A stretch of 64,000 bases of DNA, from positions 584,097 to 648,096 of the forward strand of contig NZ_FOYP01000001.1 of the NCBI RefSeq assembly GCF_900115105.1, in the 5' to 3' direction. Positions 34,626 to 45,141 of the stretch are shown here, one piece after another. The position numbers and the translations under genes are program-made. The notes under the pieces were generated by a model that saw only the letters and a program-made list of their open reading frames with translations, was not told the DNA's origin and made no database searches. How positions within the stretch are numbered: position 1 is the first letter of the stretch; every line of letters starts with the position of its first letter. Source of the DNA: Yoonia tamlensis (GTDB lineage Bacteria > Pseudomonadota > Alphaproteobacteria > Rhodobacterales > Rhodobacteraceae).

Positions 34626-34645
34626 TTGATTGACGAGTCAATAAA
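34626..34645. promoter_or_regulatory. probable BetI operator
   Basis: ATTGAC-GA-GTCAAT (34629-34642) is a perfect inverted repeat, extended by two further matching pairs after one mismatch on each side. It sits midway between the divergent choX and betI starts, as expected for choline-responsive repression of both transcripts. Confidence 0.8.
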
Positions 34646-34687
34646 GAACGAACTAATCTGCTTTGGCAACCTTACAGTGAGAAATTG

Positions 34688-35269
34688 ATGCCAAAGCTTG
34701 GGATGGAACCTATCCGGCGCGCCGCCTTAGTGAAAGCAACGATTGATGAAATCGGTGCAACGGGCACGCTTGATATTACAGTTAGTAAGATCGCCAAGCG
34801 GGCAGGCATGTCATCGGCGCTGGCGCATCACTATTTTGGCGGCAAGGAACAGATTTTTCTGGCAGCCATGCGTCACACGCTCACTGTCTATGGGGCTGAA
34901 GTGCGCGGCGCGCTTGCGATGGCGGATGGGCCAAAGTTGCGGCTTGAAGCGATTATTCGGGCTGGTTTTACGTCGTCGAATTTCCGGCGCGAGGTCATTG
35001 CCGCATGGCTGAATTTCTATGTGCTCGCGCAATCGAACCCACAGGCCCAGCGCCTGCTGACGATTTACCAGCGGCGGCTGCATAGCAATCTGGTGTTCAA
35101 CCTGCGCCCTTTGGTCGGTGGCCATGCCGATGCGGTTGCCGAACGTATTGCGGGGCTGATTGACGGGCTTTACCTGCGCCGCGGGCTTGATCCGCGTGGT
35201 GAAGCTGGCGTTGATGCAACGGCACATGTTCTTGCACTTTTGCATGCAGAACTGCGCGCCGCGTCATGA
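34688..35269 (+). CDS. betI: choline-responsive repressor BetI (TetR family)
   Basis: 193 aa. N-terminal TetR HTH (RRAALVKATIDEIGATGTLDITVSKIAKRAGMSSALAHHYFGGKEQIF) and a C-terminal ligand domain of the BetI type (LNFYVLAQSNPQAQRLLTIYQRRLHSNL; LIDGLYLRRGL). Start ATG 34688; the TTG three bases earlier is unlikely. The stop overlaps betC (ATGA). Confidence 0.93.
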   Translation: MPKLGMEPIRRAALVKATIDEIGATGTLDITVSKIAKRAGMSSALAHHYFGGKEQIFLAAMRHTLTVYGAEVRGALAMADGPKLRLEAIIRAGFTSSNFRREVIAAWLNFYVLAQSNPQAQRLLTIYQRRLHSNLVFNLRPLVGGHADAVAERIAGLIDGLYLRRGLDPRGEAGVDATAHVLALLHAELRAAS

Positions 35270-36774
35270 GCCAACCCAATATCCTGATCATCATGGTCGA
35301 CCAGCTGAATGGCACATTGTTCCCAGATGGGCCCGCCGGTTGGCTGCATGCGCCTAATCTGAAAGCACTCGCCGCGCGGTCCACACGTTTTCAAAACAGC
35401 TATACCGCGTCACCGCTTTGCGCGCCTGCGCGGGCGGCGTTCATGTCGGGCCAATTGCCCAGCCGGAACGGCGTCTATGATAATGCTGCGGAATTTGCAT
35501 CCAGCATCCCCACCTATGCGCATCATTTGCGGCGCGCGGGCTATCAGACCTGCCTGTCCGGCAAGATGCATTTTGTCGGCCCCGACCAGATGCACGGTTT
35601 CGAGGAACGGCTGACCACCGACATCTACCCCGCCGATTTCGGCTGGACGCCGGACTACCGCAAACCGGGTGAACGGATCGACTGGTGGTATCACAATATG
35701 GGGTCGGTCACTGGTGCAGGTGTGGCTGAAATTACCAACCAGATGGAATATGACGATGAGGTCGCCTATCACGCGACCCGCAAAATCTATGACCTGTCGC
35801 GCGGCCATGATGCGCGGCCATGGTGCCTGACCGTCAGCTTCACGCATCCGCACGACCCCTATGTGGCGCGTCAGAAATACTGGGATCTGTACAATGATTG
35901 CGCGCATCTGGACCCTGTGGTCGGGGACATCGCCTATGATGATCTCGATCCGCATTCGCGCCGTCTTTATGACGCGATGGACGCCAAAAATTTCGACATC
36001 ACACCCGAACAGGTGCGCCGCGCGCGGCAGGCCTATTTTGCCAATATCAGCTATATCGACGATAAAATCGGGGATATCCTGCAAACGCTGAACGATAGCC
36101 GGCAAGAGGCGACGATTATGTTTGTATCCGACCACGGCGATATGCTGGGCGAACGCGGCATGTGGTTCAAGATGTCGTTCTTTGACGGTTCTGCCCGCGT
36201 GCCGCTGATGATTGCCAGCCCGGACATGGAACCTGGCCTGATCGAAACACCCGTCAGCACCATCGATGTGACCCCCACGCTTTGCGATCTGGCGGGCGTT
36301 GATATGTCCGAGGTCATGCCGTGGACATCGGGCGAAAGTCTTGTGCATCTGGGGCAGGGCGGCAGCCGCGACACACCGGTGGCGATGGAATACGCCGCCG
36401 AAGGGTCCTATGCGCCACTGGTGTCGCTGCGCTATGGCAAGTGGAAATACAACCGCTGCGCGCTTGATCCCGACCAGCTGTTCGACATGAACGCCGACCC
36501 GCACGAGCTGACAAACTTGGCCGATATGCCCGCACATCAAGGCACGATCACGCAACTGCGCGCCAAATCCAAAGCCCGCTGGGGCTTGGACAAATTCGAT
36601 GCCGACGTGCGCCATTCCCAAGCCTGCCGCTGGGTCGTCTACGAGGCGCTGCGCAATGGCAACTATTACCCATGGGATTATCAGCCGCTGCAAAAAGCAT
36701 CCGAGCGCTACATGCGCAATCACATGGATCTCAATGTTCTCGAAGATGGCCAACGCTACCCGCGTGGCGAATAA
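35266..36774 (+). CDS. betC: choline-sulfatase
   Basis: 502 aa type I sulfatase. The formylglycine motif is Cys52-Ala-Pro-Ala-Arg56. Metal residues are in IMVDQLNG at the start and [29 protein letters not shown]. The C-terminal choline-sulfatase extension has [23 protein letters not shown]. Releases choline from choline-O-sulfate, feeding BetA. Translationally coupled to betI. Confidence 0.94.
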   Translation: MSQPNILIIMVDQLNGTLFPDGPAGWLHAPNLKALAARSTRFQNSYTASPLCAPARAAFMSGQLPSRNGVYDNAAEFASSIPTYAHHLRRAGYQTCLSGKMHFVGPDQMHGFEERLTTDIYPADFGWTPDYRKPGERIDWWYHNMGSVTGAGVAEITNQMEYDDEVAYHATRKIYDLSRGHDARPWCLTVSFTHPHDPYVARQKYWDLYNDCAHLDPVVGDIAYDDLDPHSRRLYDAMDAKNFDITPEQVRRARQAYFANISYIDDKIGDILQTLNDSRQEATIMFVSDHGDMLGERGMWFKMSFFDGSARVPLMIASPDMEPGLIETPVSTIDVTPTLCDLAGVDMSEVMPWTSGESLVHLGQGGSRDTPVAMEYAAEGSYAPLVSLRYGKWKYNRCALDPDQLFDMNADPHELTNLADMPAHQGTITQLRAKSKARWGLDKFDADVRHSQACRWVVYEALRNGNYYPWDYQPLQKASERYMRNHMDLNVLEDGQRYPRGE

Positions 36775-36817
36775 CCTCATCTTTTTTCCCGAAAATACTC
36801 CCACCGGAGGCACCGCA

Positions 36818-38269
36818 ATGACCACACAACCCAAAGCCAGCCATTTTATCGATGGCCAATATGTCGAAGACACAGCCGGAGAGGTGATCGAGGTCATCTA
36901 CCCCTACACTGGCAAGGTGATCGCGACGCTGCATGCTGCCACCCCGGCGATTGTGGATAAGGCGCTGGCGGCCGCGAAACGTGCGCAAAAGGAATGGGCG
37001 GGTTGGACCGCGACGGATCGGGGCCGCGTGCTGCGCCGCGCGGCCGATATCATGCGCGATCGGAACCACGATCTGTCGGTGCTGGAAACCTTTGACACGG
37101 GCAAGCCCTATCAGGAAACATCAGTGGCGGATGCCACATCCGGTGCGGATGCGCTGGAGTACTTTGGCGGACTGGCCGCCAGCATCACGGGCGAAACCAT
37201 TCCGCTGGGCGATGATTTTGTCTATACGCGGCGCGAACCTTTGGGCGTTTGCGTCGGCATCGGCGCGTGGAACTATCCAACGCAAATCGCCTGTTGGAAA
37301 GCTGCGCCCGCACTGGCTTGCGGCAACGCAATGGTGTTCAAGCCGTCCGAGATGACCCCGCTTTGCGCGTTGAAAGTTGCGGAAATTCTGGTTGAAGCAG
37401 GCGCGCCTGCTGGCGTTTTCAACGTTATCCAAGGCTATGGCGCTGTCGGCGCATCGCTAATCACCGATCCGCGCGTGGATAAGGTGTCATTGACCGGATC
37501 CGTGCCGACGGGGCAAAAAGTTTACGCCGCCGCTGCGGAAGGGCTGCGCCATGTGACAATGGAACTTGGCGGAAAATCCCCGATGGTTGTGTTTGATGAT
37601 GCCGATCTGGAAAACGCAGTATCAGGCGCGATTTTGGGCAATTTCTATTCCACGGGGCAGGTCTGTTCCAACGGGACGCGCGTTTTTGTGCAAAAAGGTA
37701 TCAAGGATGCGTTCCTTAAGCGGCTGACCGAACGGTTGGTGGGGATCAAAATGGGCGACCCGCAAGACCCGGATGTGAACTTTGGGCCGATGGTATCCGC
37801 AAAGCAACGCGATATCGTGGCGGGCTTCATTGCTAAAGGCATCGCCGAGGGCGCGACACTGGTTGCGGGCGGCAAGATCGTGGATGGTGACGGCTATTTC
37901 ATCGAAGCCACCGTTTTTGCCGATGTCACCGACGATATGACCATCGCACGTGACGAAATCTTTGGGCCGGTAATGGCGGTGCTGGATTTCGAAACCGAAG
38001 AAGACGTGCTTGCGCGCGCGAATGCCACAGAGTTTGGTCTTGCGGCAGGTGTGTTTACCGCTGATCTGACACGTGCGCACCGCATGGCAGCTGGGTTCGA
38101 AGCAGGTACTTGCTATATCAACACCTATAACCTCGCCCCAGTTGAGGCGCCTTTCGGTGGGTCAAAAATGTCCGGCGTGGGGCGCGAAAATTCCAAAGCC
38201 GCCATCGAACATTATAGCCAGATCAAGGGCGTTTACGTGGCAATGGGCGATGTGGAGGCACCGTTCTGA
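36818..38269 (+). CDS. betB: betaine aldehyde dehydrogenase
   Basis: 483 aa NAD-dependent aldehyde dehydrogenase. Motifs: [48 protein letters not shown] (catalytic Glu), [18 protein letters not shown] (catalytic Cys) and [15 protein letters not shown] precedes ATG 36818. The stop overlaps the betA start (TGATG). Confidence 0.95.
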   Translation: MTTQPKASHFIDGQYVEDTAGEVIEVIYPYTGKVIATLHAATPAIVDKALAAAKRAQKEWAGWTATDRGRVLRRAADIMRDRNHDLSVLETFDTGKPYQETSVADATSGADALEYFGGLAASITGETIPLGDDFVYTRREPLGVCVGIGAWNYPTQIACWKAAPALACGNAMVFKPSEMTPLCALKVAEILVEAGAPAGVFNVIQGYGAVGASLITDPRVDKVSLTGSVPTGQKVYAAAAEGLRHVTMELGGKSPMVVFDDADLENAVSGAILGNFYSTGQVCSNGTRVFVQKGIKDAFLKRLTERLVGIKMGDPQDPDVNFGPMVSAKQRDIVAGFIAKGIAEGATLVAGGKIVDGDGYFIEATVFADVTDDMTIARDEIFGPVMAVLDFETEEDVLARANATEFGLAAGVFTADLTRAHRMAAGFEAGTCYINTYNLAPVEAPFGGSKMSGVGRENSKAAIEHYSQIKGVYVAMGDVEAPF

Positions 38270-39927
38270 TGCAAGCAGATTATGTAATTGTCGGGGCTGG
38301 ATCCGCAGGTTGTGCGATGGCCTACCGTTTGGCCGAGGCCGGAAAACAGGTTTTGGTGATCGAACACGGCGGGTCGGATCGCGGCCCGTTTATCCAGATG
38401 CCTGCGGCCCTGTCCTATCCGATGAATATGAAGATGTATGATTGGGGGCTCAAAACCGAACCCGAACCGCATCTGGGCGGGCGCACATTGGTCACACCGC
38501 GCGGCAAGGTCATCGGCGGGTCATCGTCGATCAACGGGATGATCTATGTGCGTGGACATGCACGTGACTTTGATCATTGGGCGGAAAGCGGCGCGCAAGG
38601 CTGGTCTTACGCCGACGTGCTGCCCTATTTCAAACGGATGGAGCATTGGCATGATGGCGGGCACGGTGGCGACGCCGATTGGCGCGGCAAAGATGGTCCG
38701 CTGCATATCACGCGCGGCCCCCGCAAAAACCCGCTGACCCGCGCCTTTGTAGAGGCTGGTGCGCAGGCGGGCTATCCGGTGACGGGCGACTATAATGGCG
38801 AACAACAAGAGGGCTTTGGCCCCTTCGATGCGACAATCTACAAGGGGTACCGCTGGTCGGCGGCCTCTGCCTATATGCGTCCGGCGCTCAAGCGGCCGAA
38901 CTGCACGCTGACCCGCGCCTTTGCGCGGCGGATCGTGATCGAAAACGGCCGCGCCGTCGGGGTTGAGGTCAGCCGTGGCAAAAAGATCGAAGTGATCAAA
39001 GCCAATGTCGAAGTAATCGTCGCGGCATCATCGCTGAATTCACCCAAACTGCTCATGCTGTCGGGGATTGGCCCAGCGGATCACCTGAAAGAACACGGGA
39101 TTGATGTGGTCGCGGACCGTCCCGGTGTCGGGCAAAACCTTCAGGATCATCTGGAGCTTTACATCCAGCAGGCGGCGACAAAACCTGTCACGCTTTTTGC
39201 GCATTGGAACCTGCGCGGCAAGGCCAAGATCGGGCTGGAATGGCTGCTTTGGAAAACCGGATTGGGATCATCCAACCAATTTGAAAGCGCTGGATTTATC
39301 CGGTCTGACAAAGGCGTGGATTACCCTGATATCCAGTTCCATTTCCTACCCATTGCGGTCAGCTATGACGGTAAAGTCGCGCCCGAAGGGCACGGGTTTC
39401 AGGCCCATGTCGGCCCGATGCGATCCGTGTCGCGCGGGCAGGTCACGTTGAAATCAAACGACCCGAACACGGATCCAAAAATTGAATTCAATTATATGTC
39501 CGACCCCTCAGATTGGGAGGATTTCCGCAAATGTATCCGCCTAACACGCGAGATTTTTGGGCAAGCGGCCTTTGATGAATTCAGGGGCCATGAAATCCAA
39601 CCGGGTGAGGCAGCGCAATCAGACGCGGATTTAGATGATTTCATTCGCGATCACGCCGAAAGCGCCTATCACCCTTGCGGGACGTGCAAGATGGGCGCGG
39701 CCAGCGACCCGATGGCCGTGGTAGACCCCCAAGCACGCGTGATCGGGGTTGAAGGCCTGCGCGTCGCCGACAGTTCGATTTTTCCGCGTATCACCAACGG
39801 CAACCTGAACGGTCCATCCATTATGGTCGGCGAAAAGGTCGCGGATCACATTTTGCAACGCAATCCGCTGCCGTCCGAAAATGCACAGCCATGGATCAAT
39901 CCGAACTGGAAAACCGCGCAAAGATAG
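38269..39927 (+). CDS. betA: choline dehydrogenase
   Basis: 552 aa GMC-family flavoprotein. FAD motif [18 protein letters not shown] at residue 4, GMC signatures [18 protein letters not shown] and [18 protein letters not shown], and the C-terminal [10 protein letters not shown] with [19 protein letters not shown] (catalytic His/Asn). Oxidises choline to betaine aldehyde, usually membrane-associated. Last gene of betI-C-B-A. Confidence 0.96.
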   Translation: MQADYVIVGAGSAGCAMAYRLAEAGKQVLVIEHGGSDRGPFIQMPAALSYPMNMKMYDWGLKTEPEPHLGGRTLVTPRGKVIGGSSSINGMIYVRGHARDFDHWAESGAQGWSYADVLPYFKRMEHWHDGGHGGDADWRGKDGPLHITRGPRKNPLTRAFVEAGAQAGYPVTGDYNGEQQEGFGPFDATIYKGYRWSAASAYMRPALKRPNCTLTRAFARRIVIENGRAVGVEVSRGKKIEVIKANVEVIVAASSLNSPKLLMLSGIGPADHLKEHGIDVVADRPGVGQNLQDHLELYIQQAATKPVTLFAHWNLRGKAKIGLEWLLWKTGLGSSNQFESAGFIRSDKGVDYPDIQFHFLPIAVSYDGKVAPEGHGFQAHVGPMRSVSRGQVTLKSNDPNTDPKIEFNYMSDPSDWEDFRKCIRLTREIFGQAAFDEFRGHEIQPGEAAQSDADLDDFIRDHAESAYHPCGTCKMGAASDPMAVVDPQARVIGVEGLRVADSSIFPRITNGNLNGPSIMVGEKVADHILQRNPLPSENAQPWINPNWKTAQR

Positions 39928-40017
39928 CATGCGACAGATCATTTGTTGATCGGGATCAAGGTCGGGCGGATCTGAGTGGACTAGGCAGGTTGCAAGACAA
40001 TGAGCAAAGGAAATGAC

Positions 40018-40254
40018 ATGTCACATACTCCGCACGAACTACTTGAAGAATTTCCTGACAAGCATGATATGATGCAAGCGCTAAAGGCGGAAAATACGCA
40101 TTTTTCAAAGCTTTACGATGAATACCACGTGGTAAACCGTGCTATCCACCGTGCTGAAACCAACGTCGAACCCACCGATGATCTGAATATGGCCGAGATG
40201 CGCAAACAGCGCATGGCTCTCAAGGATGAAATCGCGGGCATTCTGGCTGCCTGA
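40018..40254 (+). CDS. DUF465/YdcH family small protein
   Basis: 78 aa, charged and helical. HELLEEFPDKHDMMQALKAENTHFSKLYDEYHVVN and MRKQRMALKDEIAGIL match the YdcH family. AAAGGA six bases before ATG 40018. Function in the family is poorly known. Confidence 0.88.
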   Translation: MSHTPHELLEEFPDKHDMMQALKAENTHFSKLYDEYHVVNRAIHRAETNVEPTDDLNMAEMRKQRMALKDEIAGILAA

Positions 40255-40260
40255 AGCCGC

Positions 40261-40722
40261 TTAGGCGGGGGCGTCCGCGCCCTTGCCTTCGACCGTTTCC
40301 TGAAACTTCTCAAAGAACTGGTCGGTCATCTTGCGGGCAAAGCCGCCAATCACGCGGTTGCCCAATTGCGCAAGTTTCCCGCCGACCTTTACATCCGCCA
40401 TATAGGTTAATTCGGTGCCTTCGGGCACGGTAAGCAGCGCAACATCCGCGCGCCCCTTGGCAAAGCCTGCAACGCCGCCTTTGCCTTCTCCGACGATGGT
40501 ATAGCGATCAGGGGCGGCGATGTTTTCAAGCGTGACCGCACCTTTGAACGTGGCCGATACCGGACCGACCTTTTGCTTGACCACGGCGGCAAACCCGTCA
40601 TCGGCTGATCCGGTCAATTCCTGACATCCCGGAATACAGGCGTGCAGGGTTTGCGCATTGTTCAGATGCGCCCATACGGTTGCGATATCAGCCGCAATAA
40701 TGCGAGTGCCGGTAAGTTCCAT
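40261..40722 (-). CDS. CoxG/SRPBCC family protein
   Basis: 153 aa. Single SRPBCC domain of the carbon monoxide dehydrogenase subunit G type (MELTGTRIIAADIATVWAHLNN, LHACIPGCQEL, VVKQKVGPVSATFKG, GGKLAQLGNRVIGGFARKMTDQFFEKF). No CO dehydrogenase genes are nearby, so the role is open; membrane or ligand binding is usual for the fold. Upstream, on the same strand, is the PccR-like regulator, 48 bases away. Confidence 0.85.
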   Translation of the reverse strand: MELTGTRIIAADIATVWAHLNNAQTLHACIPGCQELTGSADDGFAAVVKQKVGPVSATFKGAVTLENIAAPDRYTIVGEGKGGVAGFAKGRADVALLTVPEGTELTYMADVKVGGKLAQLGNRVIGGFARKMTDQFFEKFQETVEGKGADAPA

Positions 40723-40770
40723 GGTTTTCTTGCCCTCTGTTATGCGCCAATGCAGCCCCGCCTGTCAGCA

Positions 40771-42171
40771 TTAGTCAAGCTGATACGGCAGGATGCCGCG
40801 CGAATTCGGGTCAACGCTTAGCTGGCGTTCAAGCGGGGGAACGGACCGCTGATGGCAATCGCGGCGTTCGCAAATGCGGCACGATATCCCGATCGGCGCA
40901 TAGGCGCTGGCCGCCCCCAGATCCATATGATCCGCATAGACAAGCGCGGGCGCATGGCGCACCTCGCAGCCAAGCCCGATCGCATAGCGCCGCGTTGGCA
41001 GGTTGTAAGCGCCGCCCGATTTGCTGACATCGCGCGCAAGGCAGAAATAGCGCGCCCCATCGGGGGTTTCGGCCAATTGCCGCAGGAATTGCCCTGGATT
41101 GGCAAAAGCCTGATGCACATTCCACAGCGGGCAGGCGCCGCCAAACCGCGCAAACTGCAATGTCGTGGCTGAATGGCGTTTGGTGATTGTGCCTGCCTGA
41201 TCCACACGCACAAAAAAGAACGGGATGCCTTTGGCCCCTGCGCGCTGCAATGTCGACAGCCGGTGCGCTACCTGTTCAAGCGAGGCCCCGAACCGCGTTG
41301 CCAGAAGTTCGAGATCGTGCCTGTCGGATTGGGCGGCGTGCAAAAACGCGCCATAAGGCATGAGTGCGGCACCAGCAAAATAGTTGGCCAGCCCGACCTT
41401 GGCGATGCTGCGTGCCTCGGAGGATTGAAATCTGGCAAGATCAAGCGTCGCGTCCAGAAGGTCGCTTTGCGTAATCAGTGCAAGCTGGAGCAGCAGTTGG
41501 AAACTCTGGGTTGCGGGGTGGCTGTCGCGCGACAGTGTCAGTGTTTTGCGGCCGGCGTCAAAATGCCGAAGCGTCTTGCTGGTTGCATAGGTGACGGTGA
41601 TCCCATGTGCATCCAATGCGCGTATTGCGGCATGTGCGATGGTTTCATCGGGCTTGCGTTGTATCGCAAAGCGTTCGGCGCAGCGATCGACCGCATCAAT
41701 ATAGTTGTCGCAATAATGGAAGAAATCGCGCACCTCTTCCCATGGGCTGGGTTGCAAGCGGGCATCTTCGCGGCCCAATGCCTCGTCCAGCGACGCAAGC
41801 CTTTCATGGGTCTGCCGGTAAGCGCGGTGCAGGTCCAAAAAGGCCCGCGCAATGGCCGGTGCATTGGCCGCGACCAGTCGCAGATCGGCCAGCGCCGGTG
41901 TGGGGCCGGTCAGCACAGGGTCGGCCATGGCCTCGCGCATGTCGCCAACCAGCCGCGCCTCGTCGCCCGCTTGCAATTCGGTGACGTCAAAGCCGAATTC
42001 CTGCGCCAGTCCCAGCACAACGGCCGTGGAAACGGGCCGGTTGTTGTTTTCCATCTGGTTCAAATAGGGCAGCGACACGCCCAGCTTGGCGGCGAAATCT
42101 TTTTGTGTCAGCGACAGCCGCCCGCGCAATTCGCGCAGTTTTGCACCGGCATAGAGTTTCTGAGCAGCCAT
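40771..42171 (-). CDS. pccR: short-chain fatty acyl-CoA regulator, PccR/ScfR type
   Basis: 466 aa. HTH of XRE type at residues 10-65 (KLRELRGRLSLTQKDFAAKLGVSLPYLNQMENNNRPVS), IrrE/ImmA-like middle domain, and a C-terminal DUF2083 with a Cys-rich end (SCRICERRDCHQRSVPPLER). This layout defines ScfR regulators; PccR of Rhodobacter sphaeroides activates propionyl-CoA genes. Adjacent pccB and matching boxes upstream of both genes support the assignment. TTTGCAAA/TTAGCTAA elements lie just 11 bases upstream, suggesting autoregulation. Confidence 0.88.
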   Translation of the reverse strand: MAAQKLYAGAKLRELRGRLSLTQKDFAAKLGVSLPYLNQMENNNRPVSTAVVLGLAQEFGFDVTELQAGDEARLVGDMREAMADPVLTGPTPALADLRLVAANAPAIARAFLDLHRAYRQTHERLASLDEALGREDARLQPSPWEEVRDFFHYCDNYIDAVDRCAERFAIQRKPDETIAHAAIRALDAHGITVTYATSKTLRHFDAGRKTLTLSRDSHPATQSFQLLLQLALITQSDLLDATLDLARFQSSEARSIAKVGLANYFAGAALMPYGAFLHAAQSDRHDLELLATRFGASLEQVAHRLSTLQRAGAKGIPFFFVRVDQAGTITKRHSATTLQFARFGGACPLWNVHQAFANPGQFLRQLAETPDGARYFCLARDVSKSGGAYNLPTRRYAIGLGCEVRHAPALVYADHMDLGAASAYAPIGISCRICERRDCHQRSVPPLERQLSVDPNSRGILPYQLD

Positions 42172-42181
42172 CCTTGACCCT

Positions 42182-42217
42182 TTTGCAAATTAGCTAACCC
42201 AAGTTAGCCGTTGCAAA
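42182..42217. promoter_or_regulatory. probable PccR binding cluster upstream of pccR
   Basis: TTTGCAAA (42182-42189), directly abutting the palindrome TTAGCTAA (42190-42197), then GTTAGCC and GTTGCAAA (42210-42217). The same 8-mers appear upstream of pccB. Close to the ATG at 42171, so binding here would likely repress or time its own expression. Confidence 0.65.
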
Positions 42218-42224
42218 TCTGTGG

Positions 42225-43436
42225 TCAAGTGATGCGGCGTTCGCGCCATACCACCAGTAGAACGGAGACAAGCGCAAGAACGGATGTGCCCAGCATTAGC
42301 AACTGCAGCGGCAAGGTGCCCGATTCCACCGTCAGGATCCCGCCCGCAAATTGTGATAGGGCCGCGCCGCCACCGATCATGATAGCGCCGCTCAGTCCGC
42401 TGGCTGTGCCAGCCAGATGCGGGCGCACGGACACCGATCCGGCCATAACGTTTGGCAATGCGATCCCGTTCCCAAGGCCTAAAAAGACGCAAAAACCGAA
42501 GAAATTCAGCGGATGAACCACGCCCAGCAGGGTCAGAACAGCCGACAGTGCCAGCCCCGTTATCGTGACGCCCGTGCCGATAATTGCCATTTTGTTGATG
42601 CCCATGCGCACCGAATAACGCCCCGATAGGAAATTGCCGACCGCATAGCCAACCGCAGGCGCGCCAAGTGCGACGCCGCTCCATTTCGGGGAAAGGCCGA
42701 AGATTGTGCTGCCCACAAAGGACGCACCACCCAATAGCGCAAAAAAAGCGCCCGAAGAAAACGCCGCACAAAGCGCATAGCCCCAGAACCGTGGCGAGCG
42801 CAGCAATTCGGGATAGCCCTTTATCTGGTCGCGAAAGCTGACCCCGCCTTTTGCGACGGTTTCGCCAAGGTCCATATAGACCAGCAACAAGGTCGCGGCC
42901 CCTGCGATTGCCAGAAATGCAAATGTCGCGTGCCAGCCGAAGGCTTCGTCAAGAACGCCGCCGACCATTGGCCCGAACATCGGCACCAATGCAGTGCCCA
43001 TCGTGACATAGCCCATCAGGGATGCGGCCTCTTCTTGCGAGACAATATCGCGAACAATCGCGCGGCTAAGCGCCATATTGGTGGCAACGGCAGCCTGCAG
43101 AATGCGAAAGAACAAAAAGGTCTGAATGGATTGCGCCAGCATCGCCCCGATCGAAGCCGCAACAAAAACGGCCAGCGCACCTAGAATCATAATGCGCCGC
43201 CCGAACCGGTCTGAAAGAGGGCCCACAAATATCTGCAAGGCCGCTGTGGCGGCAAGGTAACCTGACAGCGCGATTTGCATGATCGCATAATCCGTGCCGA
43301 AATAGCGGGTCATCTTGGCCAGAGATGGCAGGAATATCGACATGCTGAGCGCCGAGATTCCGGTGATCAGAACAAGCGTTACGATATGCGGCGGTGTGCG
43401 GCGGTCCAGAAAACGGATGAAGGGTAAATTGCTCAT
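42225..43436 (-). CDS. MFS multidrug transporter, Bcr/CflA family
   Basis: 403 aa, twelve transmembrane helices. Motif A in GPLSDRFGRRIMILG near residue 73, motif C-like VTMGTALVPMFGPMVGG. Exports drugs or metabolites. It precedes pccR on the same strand, with about 53 bases between, and is divergent from pccB across the PccR-box region, so co-control is possible. Not known as part of propionate metabolism. Confidence 0.88.
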   Translation of the reverse strand: MSNLPFIRFLDRRTPPHIVTLVLITGISALSMSIFLPSLAKMTRYFGTDYAIMQIALSGYLAATAALQIFVGPLSDRFGRRIMILGALAVFVAASIGAMLAQSIQTFLFFRILQAAVATNMALSRAIVRDIVSQEEAASLMGYVTMGTALVPMFGPMVGGVLDEAFGWHATFAFLAIAGAATLLLVYMDLGETVAKGGVSFRDQIKGYPELLRSPRFWGYALCAAFSSGAFFALLGGASFVGSTIFGLSPKWSGVALGAPAVGYAVGNFLSGRYSVRMGINKMAIIGTGVTITGLALSAVLTLLGVVHPLNFFGFCVFLGLGNGIALPNVMAGSVSVRPHLAGTASGLSGAIMIGGGAALSQFAGGILTVESGTLPLQLLMLGTSVLALVSVLLVVWRERRIT

Positions 43437-43495
43437 TGAAAAGAGTTAGGGCGCATTTTTGGGCTTGTCTATCCTTTCGGCAAAGATAGATGGAA

Positions 43496-43543
43496 TTAGC
43501 AAATTTGCAAAAAATTCATTTTGCTAACTAAGTAGTTTGCAAA
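43496..43543. promoter_or_regulatory. probable PccR binding array upstream of pccB
   Basis: TTAGCAAA (43496-43503), TTTGCAAA (43504-43511), TTTGCTAA (43520-43527) and TTTGCAAA (43536-43543). The last three are exactly 16 bp apart. The region is AT-rich and sits about 75-120 bases before pccB and 60 bases before the divergent MFS gene. Confidence 0.7.
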
Positions 43544-43617
43544 TATACCCTTTCGTGCTTCGCCCAGTGCGGGTTTCGCGCTAGTGTCGCCCAAAGAACC
43601 GAATAGGGGGCGATCTG

Positions 43618-45141
43618 ATGGATGTTTTACAAGCGCTAGAAGCGCAACGCGATGCCGCGCGGCTTGGTGGTGGCGCACGCCGGATTGCTGCACAGCACAG
43701 TAAGGGCAAACTGACCGCACGCGAACGCATTGAACTGCTGCTGGACGAAGGGTCATTCGAAGAATTCGATATGTTCGTGGCCCACCGCTGCACCGATTTC
43801 GGTATGGAGGCAGAGCGCCCCGCAGGCGACGGTGTCGTGACCGGCTGGGGTACCGTGAACGGGCGCATGATCTATGTGTTCTCGCAGGATTTCACTGTTT
43901 TTGGTGGATCGCTTTCTGAAACGCACGCGCAAAAGATTTGCAAAATCATGGATATGGCCATGAAAAACGGCGCGCCTGTGGTCGGGATCAACGATTCCGG
44001 CGGCGCACGTATCCAGGAAGGTGTCGCATCCCTTGCGGGCTATGCTGAAGTGTTCCAGCGCAATATCATGGCCTCTGGCGTGATCCCGCAGATCAGCCTG
44101 ATCATGGGGCCGTGTGCTGGCGGCGCGGTTTACAGCCCTGCGATGACCGACTTTATTTTTATGGTCAAAGACAGCAGCTATATGTTTGTGACCGGCCCCG
44201 ACGTTGTCAAAACCGTCACCAACGAAGTCGTCACCGCCGAGGAATTGGGCGGCGCGACAACCCATACCAAAAAATCCAGCGTGGCCGATGGCGCTTTTGA
44301 AAACGATGTCGAAGCCTTGGCCGAGGCGCGCCGTTTGATCGACTTTCTGCCGCTCAATAACCGCGAAAAGCCGCCCGTGCGTCCGTTCTTTGACGATGTC
44401 GACCGGATCGAGGACAGCCTTGATACGCTGATCCCCGACAATCCCAACGCGCCCTACGATATGAAAGAGCTGATCCACAAGCTCGCGGATGAGGGCGATT
44501 TTTACGAGATTCAGGAAGATTTTGCCAAAAATATCCTGACCGGATTTATCCGGCTTGAAGGGTCCACCGTGGGCGTTGTTGCCAACCAACCGATGGTGCT
44601 GGCGGGGTGTCTGGATATCGACAGTTCGCGCAAGGCCGCGCGTTTTGTGCGGTTTTGTGACGCGTTCGAAATCCCGATCCTTACGCTTGTCGATGTGCCC
44701 GGCTTCCTGCCTGGAACCAGTCAGGAATTTGGCGGTGTCATCAAACACGGCGCAAAACTGCTGTTTGCATACGGCGAGGCAACAGTGCCCAAAGTGACGG
44801 TGATCACCCGCAAAGCTTACGGTGGTGCCTATGACGTGATGGCGTCCAAGCACCTGCGCGGCGATTTCAACTATGCGTGGCCAACGGCCGAAATCGCGGT
44901 GATGGGCGCCAAGGGCGCGACCGAGATTATCCACCGCGGCAAAACCCCCGAGGAAATCGCCGAGCGCACCAAAGAATACGAAGACCGCTTTGCCAACCCG
45001 TTTGTGGCCGCGCAAAAAGGTTTCATCGACGAAATCATCCGTCCGCAATCCACCCGCAAACGGGTCTGCCGCGCCTTTGCCAGCCTGCGTGGCAAGCAGC
45101 TACAAAATCCGTGGAAAAAACACGATAATATTCCGCTGTGA
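43618..45141 (+). CDS. pccB: propionyl-CoA carboxylase beta subunit
   Basis: 507 aa carboxyltransferase subunit. [19 protein letters not shown] at the start, then [80 protein letters not shown]. Together with PccA it makes (S)-methylmalonyl-CoA. AGGGGG precedes ATG 43618. Its stop overlaps the next gene (GTGA). Confidence 0.96.
   Translation: MDVLQALEAQRDAARLGGGARRIAAQHSKGKLTARERIELLLDEGSFEEFDMFVAHRCTDFGMEAERPAGDGVVTGWGTVNGRMIYVFSQDFTVFGGSLSETHAQKICKIMDMAMKNGAPVVGINDSGGARIQEGVASLAGYAEVFQRNIMASGVIPQISLIMGPCAGGAVYSPAMTDFIFMVKDSSYMFVTGPDVVKTVTNEVVTAEELGGATTHTKKSSVADGAFENDVEALAEARRLIDFLPLNNREKPPVRPFFDDVDRIEDSLDTLIPDNPNAPYDMKELIHKLADEGDFYEIQEDFAKNILTGFIRLEGSTVGVVANQPMVLAGCLDIDSSRKAARFVRFCDAFEIPILTLVDVPGFLPGTSQEFGGVIKHGAKLLFAYGEATVPKVTVITRKAYGGAYDVMASKHLRGDFNYAWPTAEIAVMGAKGATEIIHRGKTPEEIAERTKEYEDRFANPFVAAQKGFIDEIIRPQSTRKRVCRAFASLRGKQLQNPWKKHDNIPL

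Noticed and set aside
35410-36897. Long minus-strand open frame of 495 codons over betC
   Set aside because: It is antisense to a well-conserved sulfatase; long antisense frames are expected in GC-rich DNA and no family motif is seen.
43753-45048. Minus-strand frame of 431 codons over pccB
   Set aside because: Antisense shadow of pccB with no recognised domain or ribosome-binding site.
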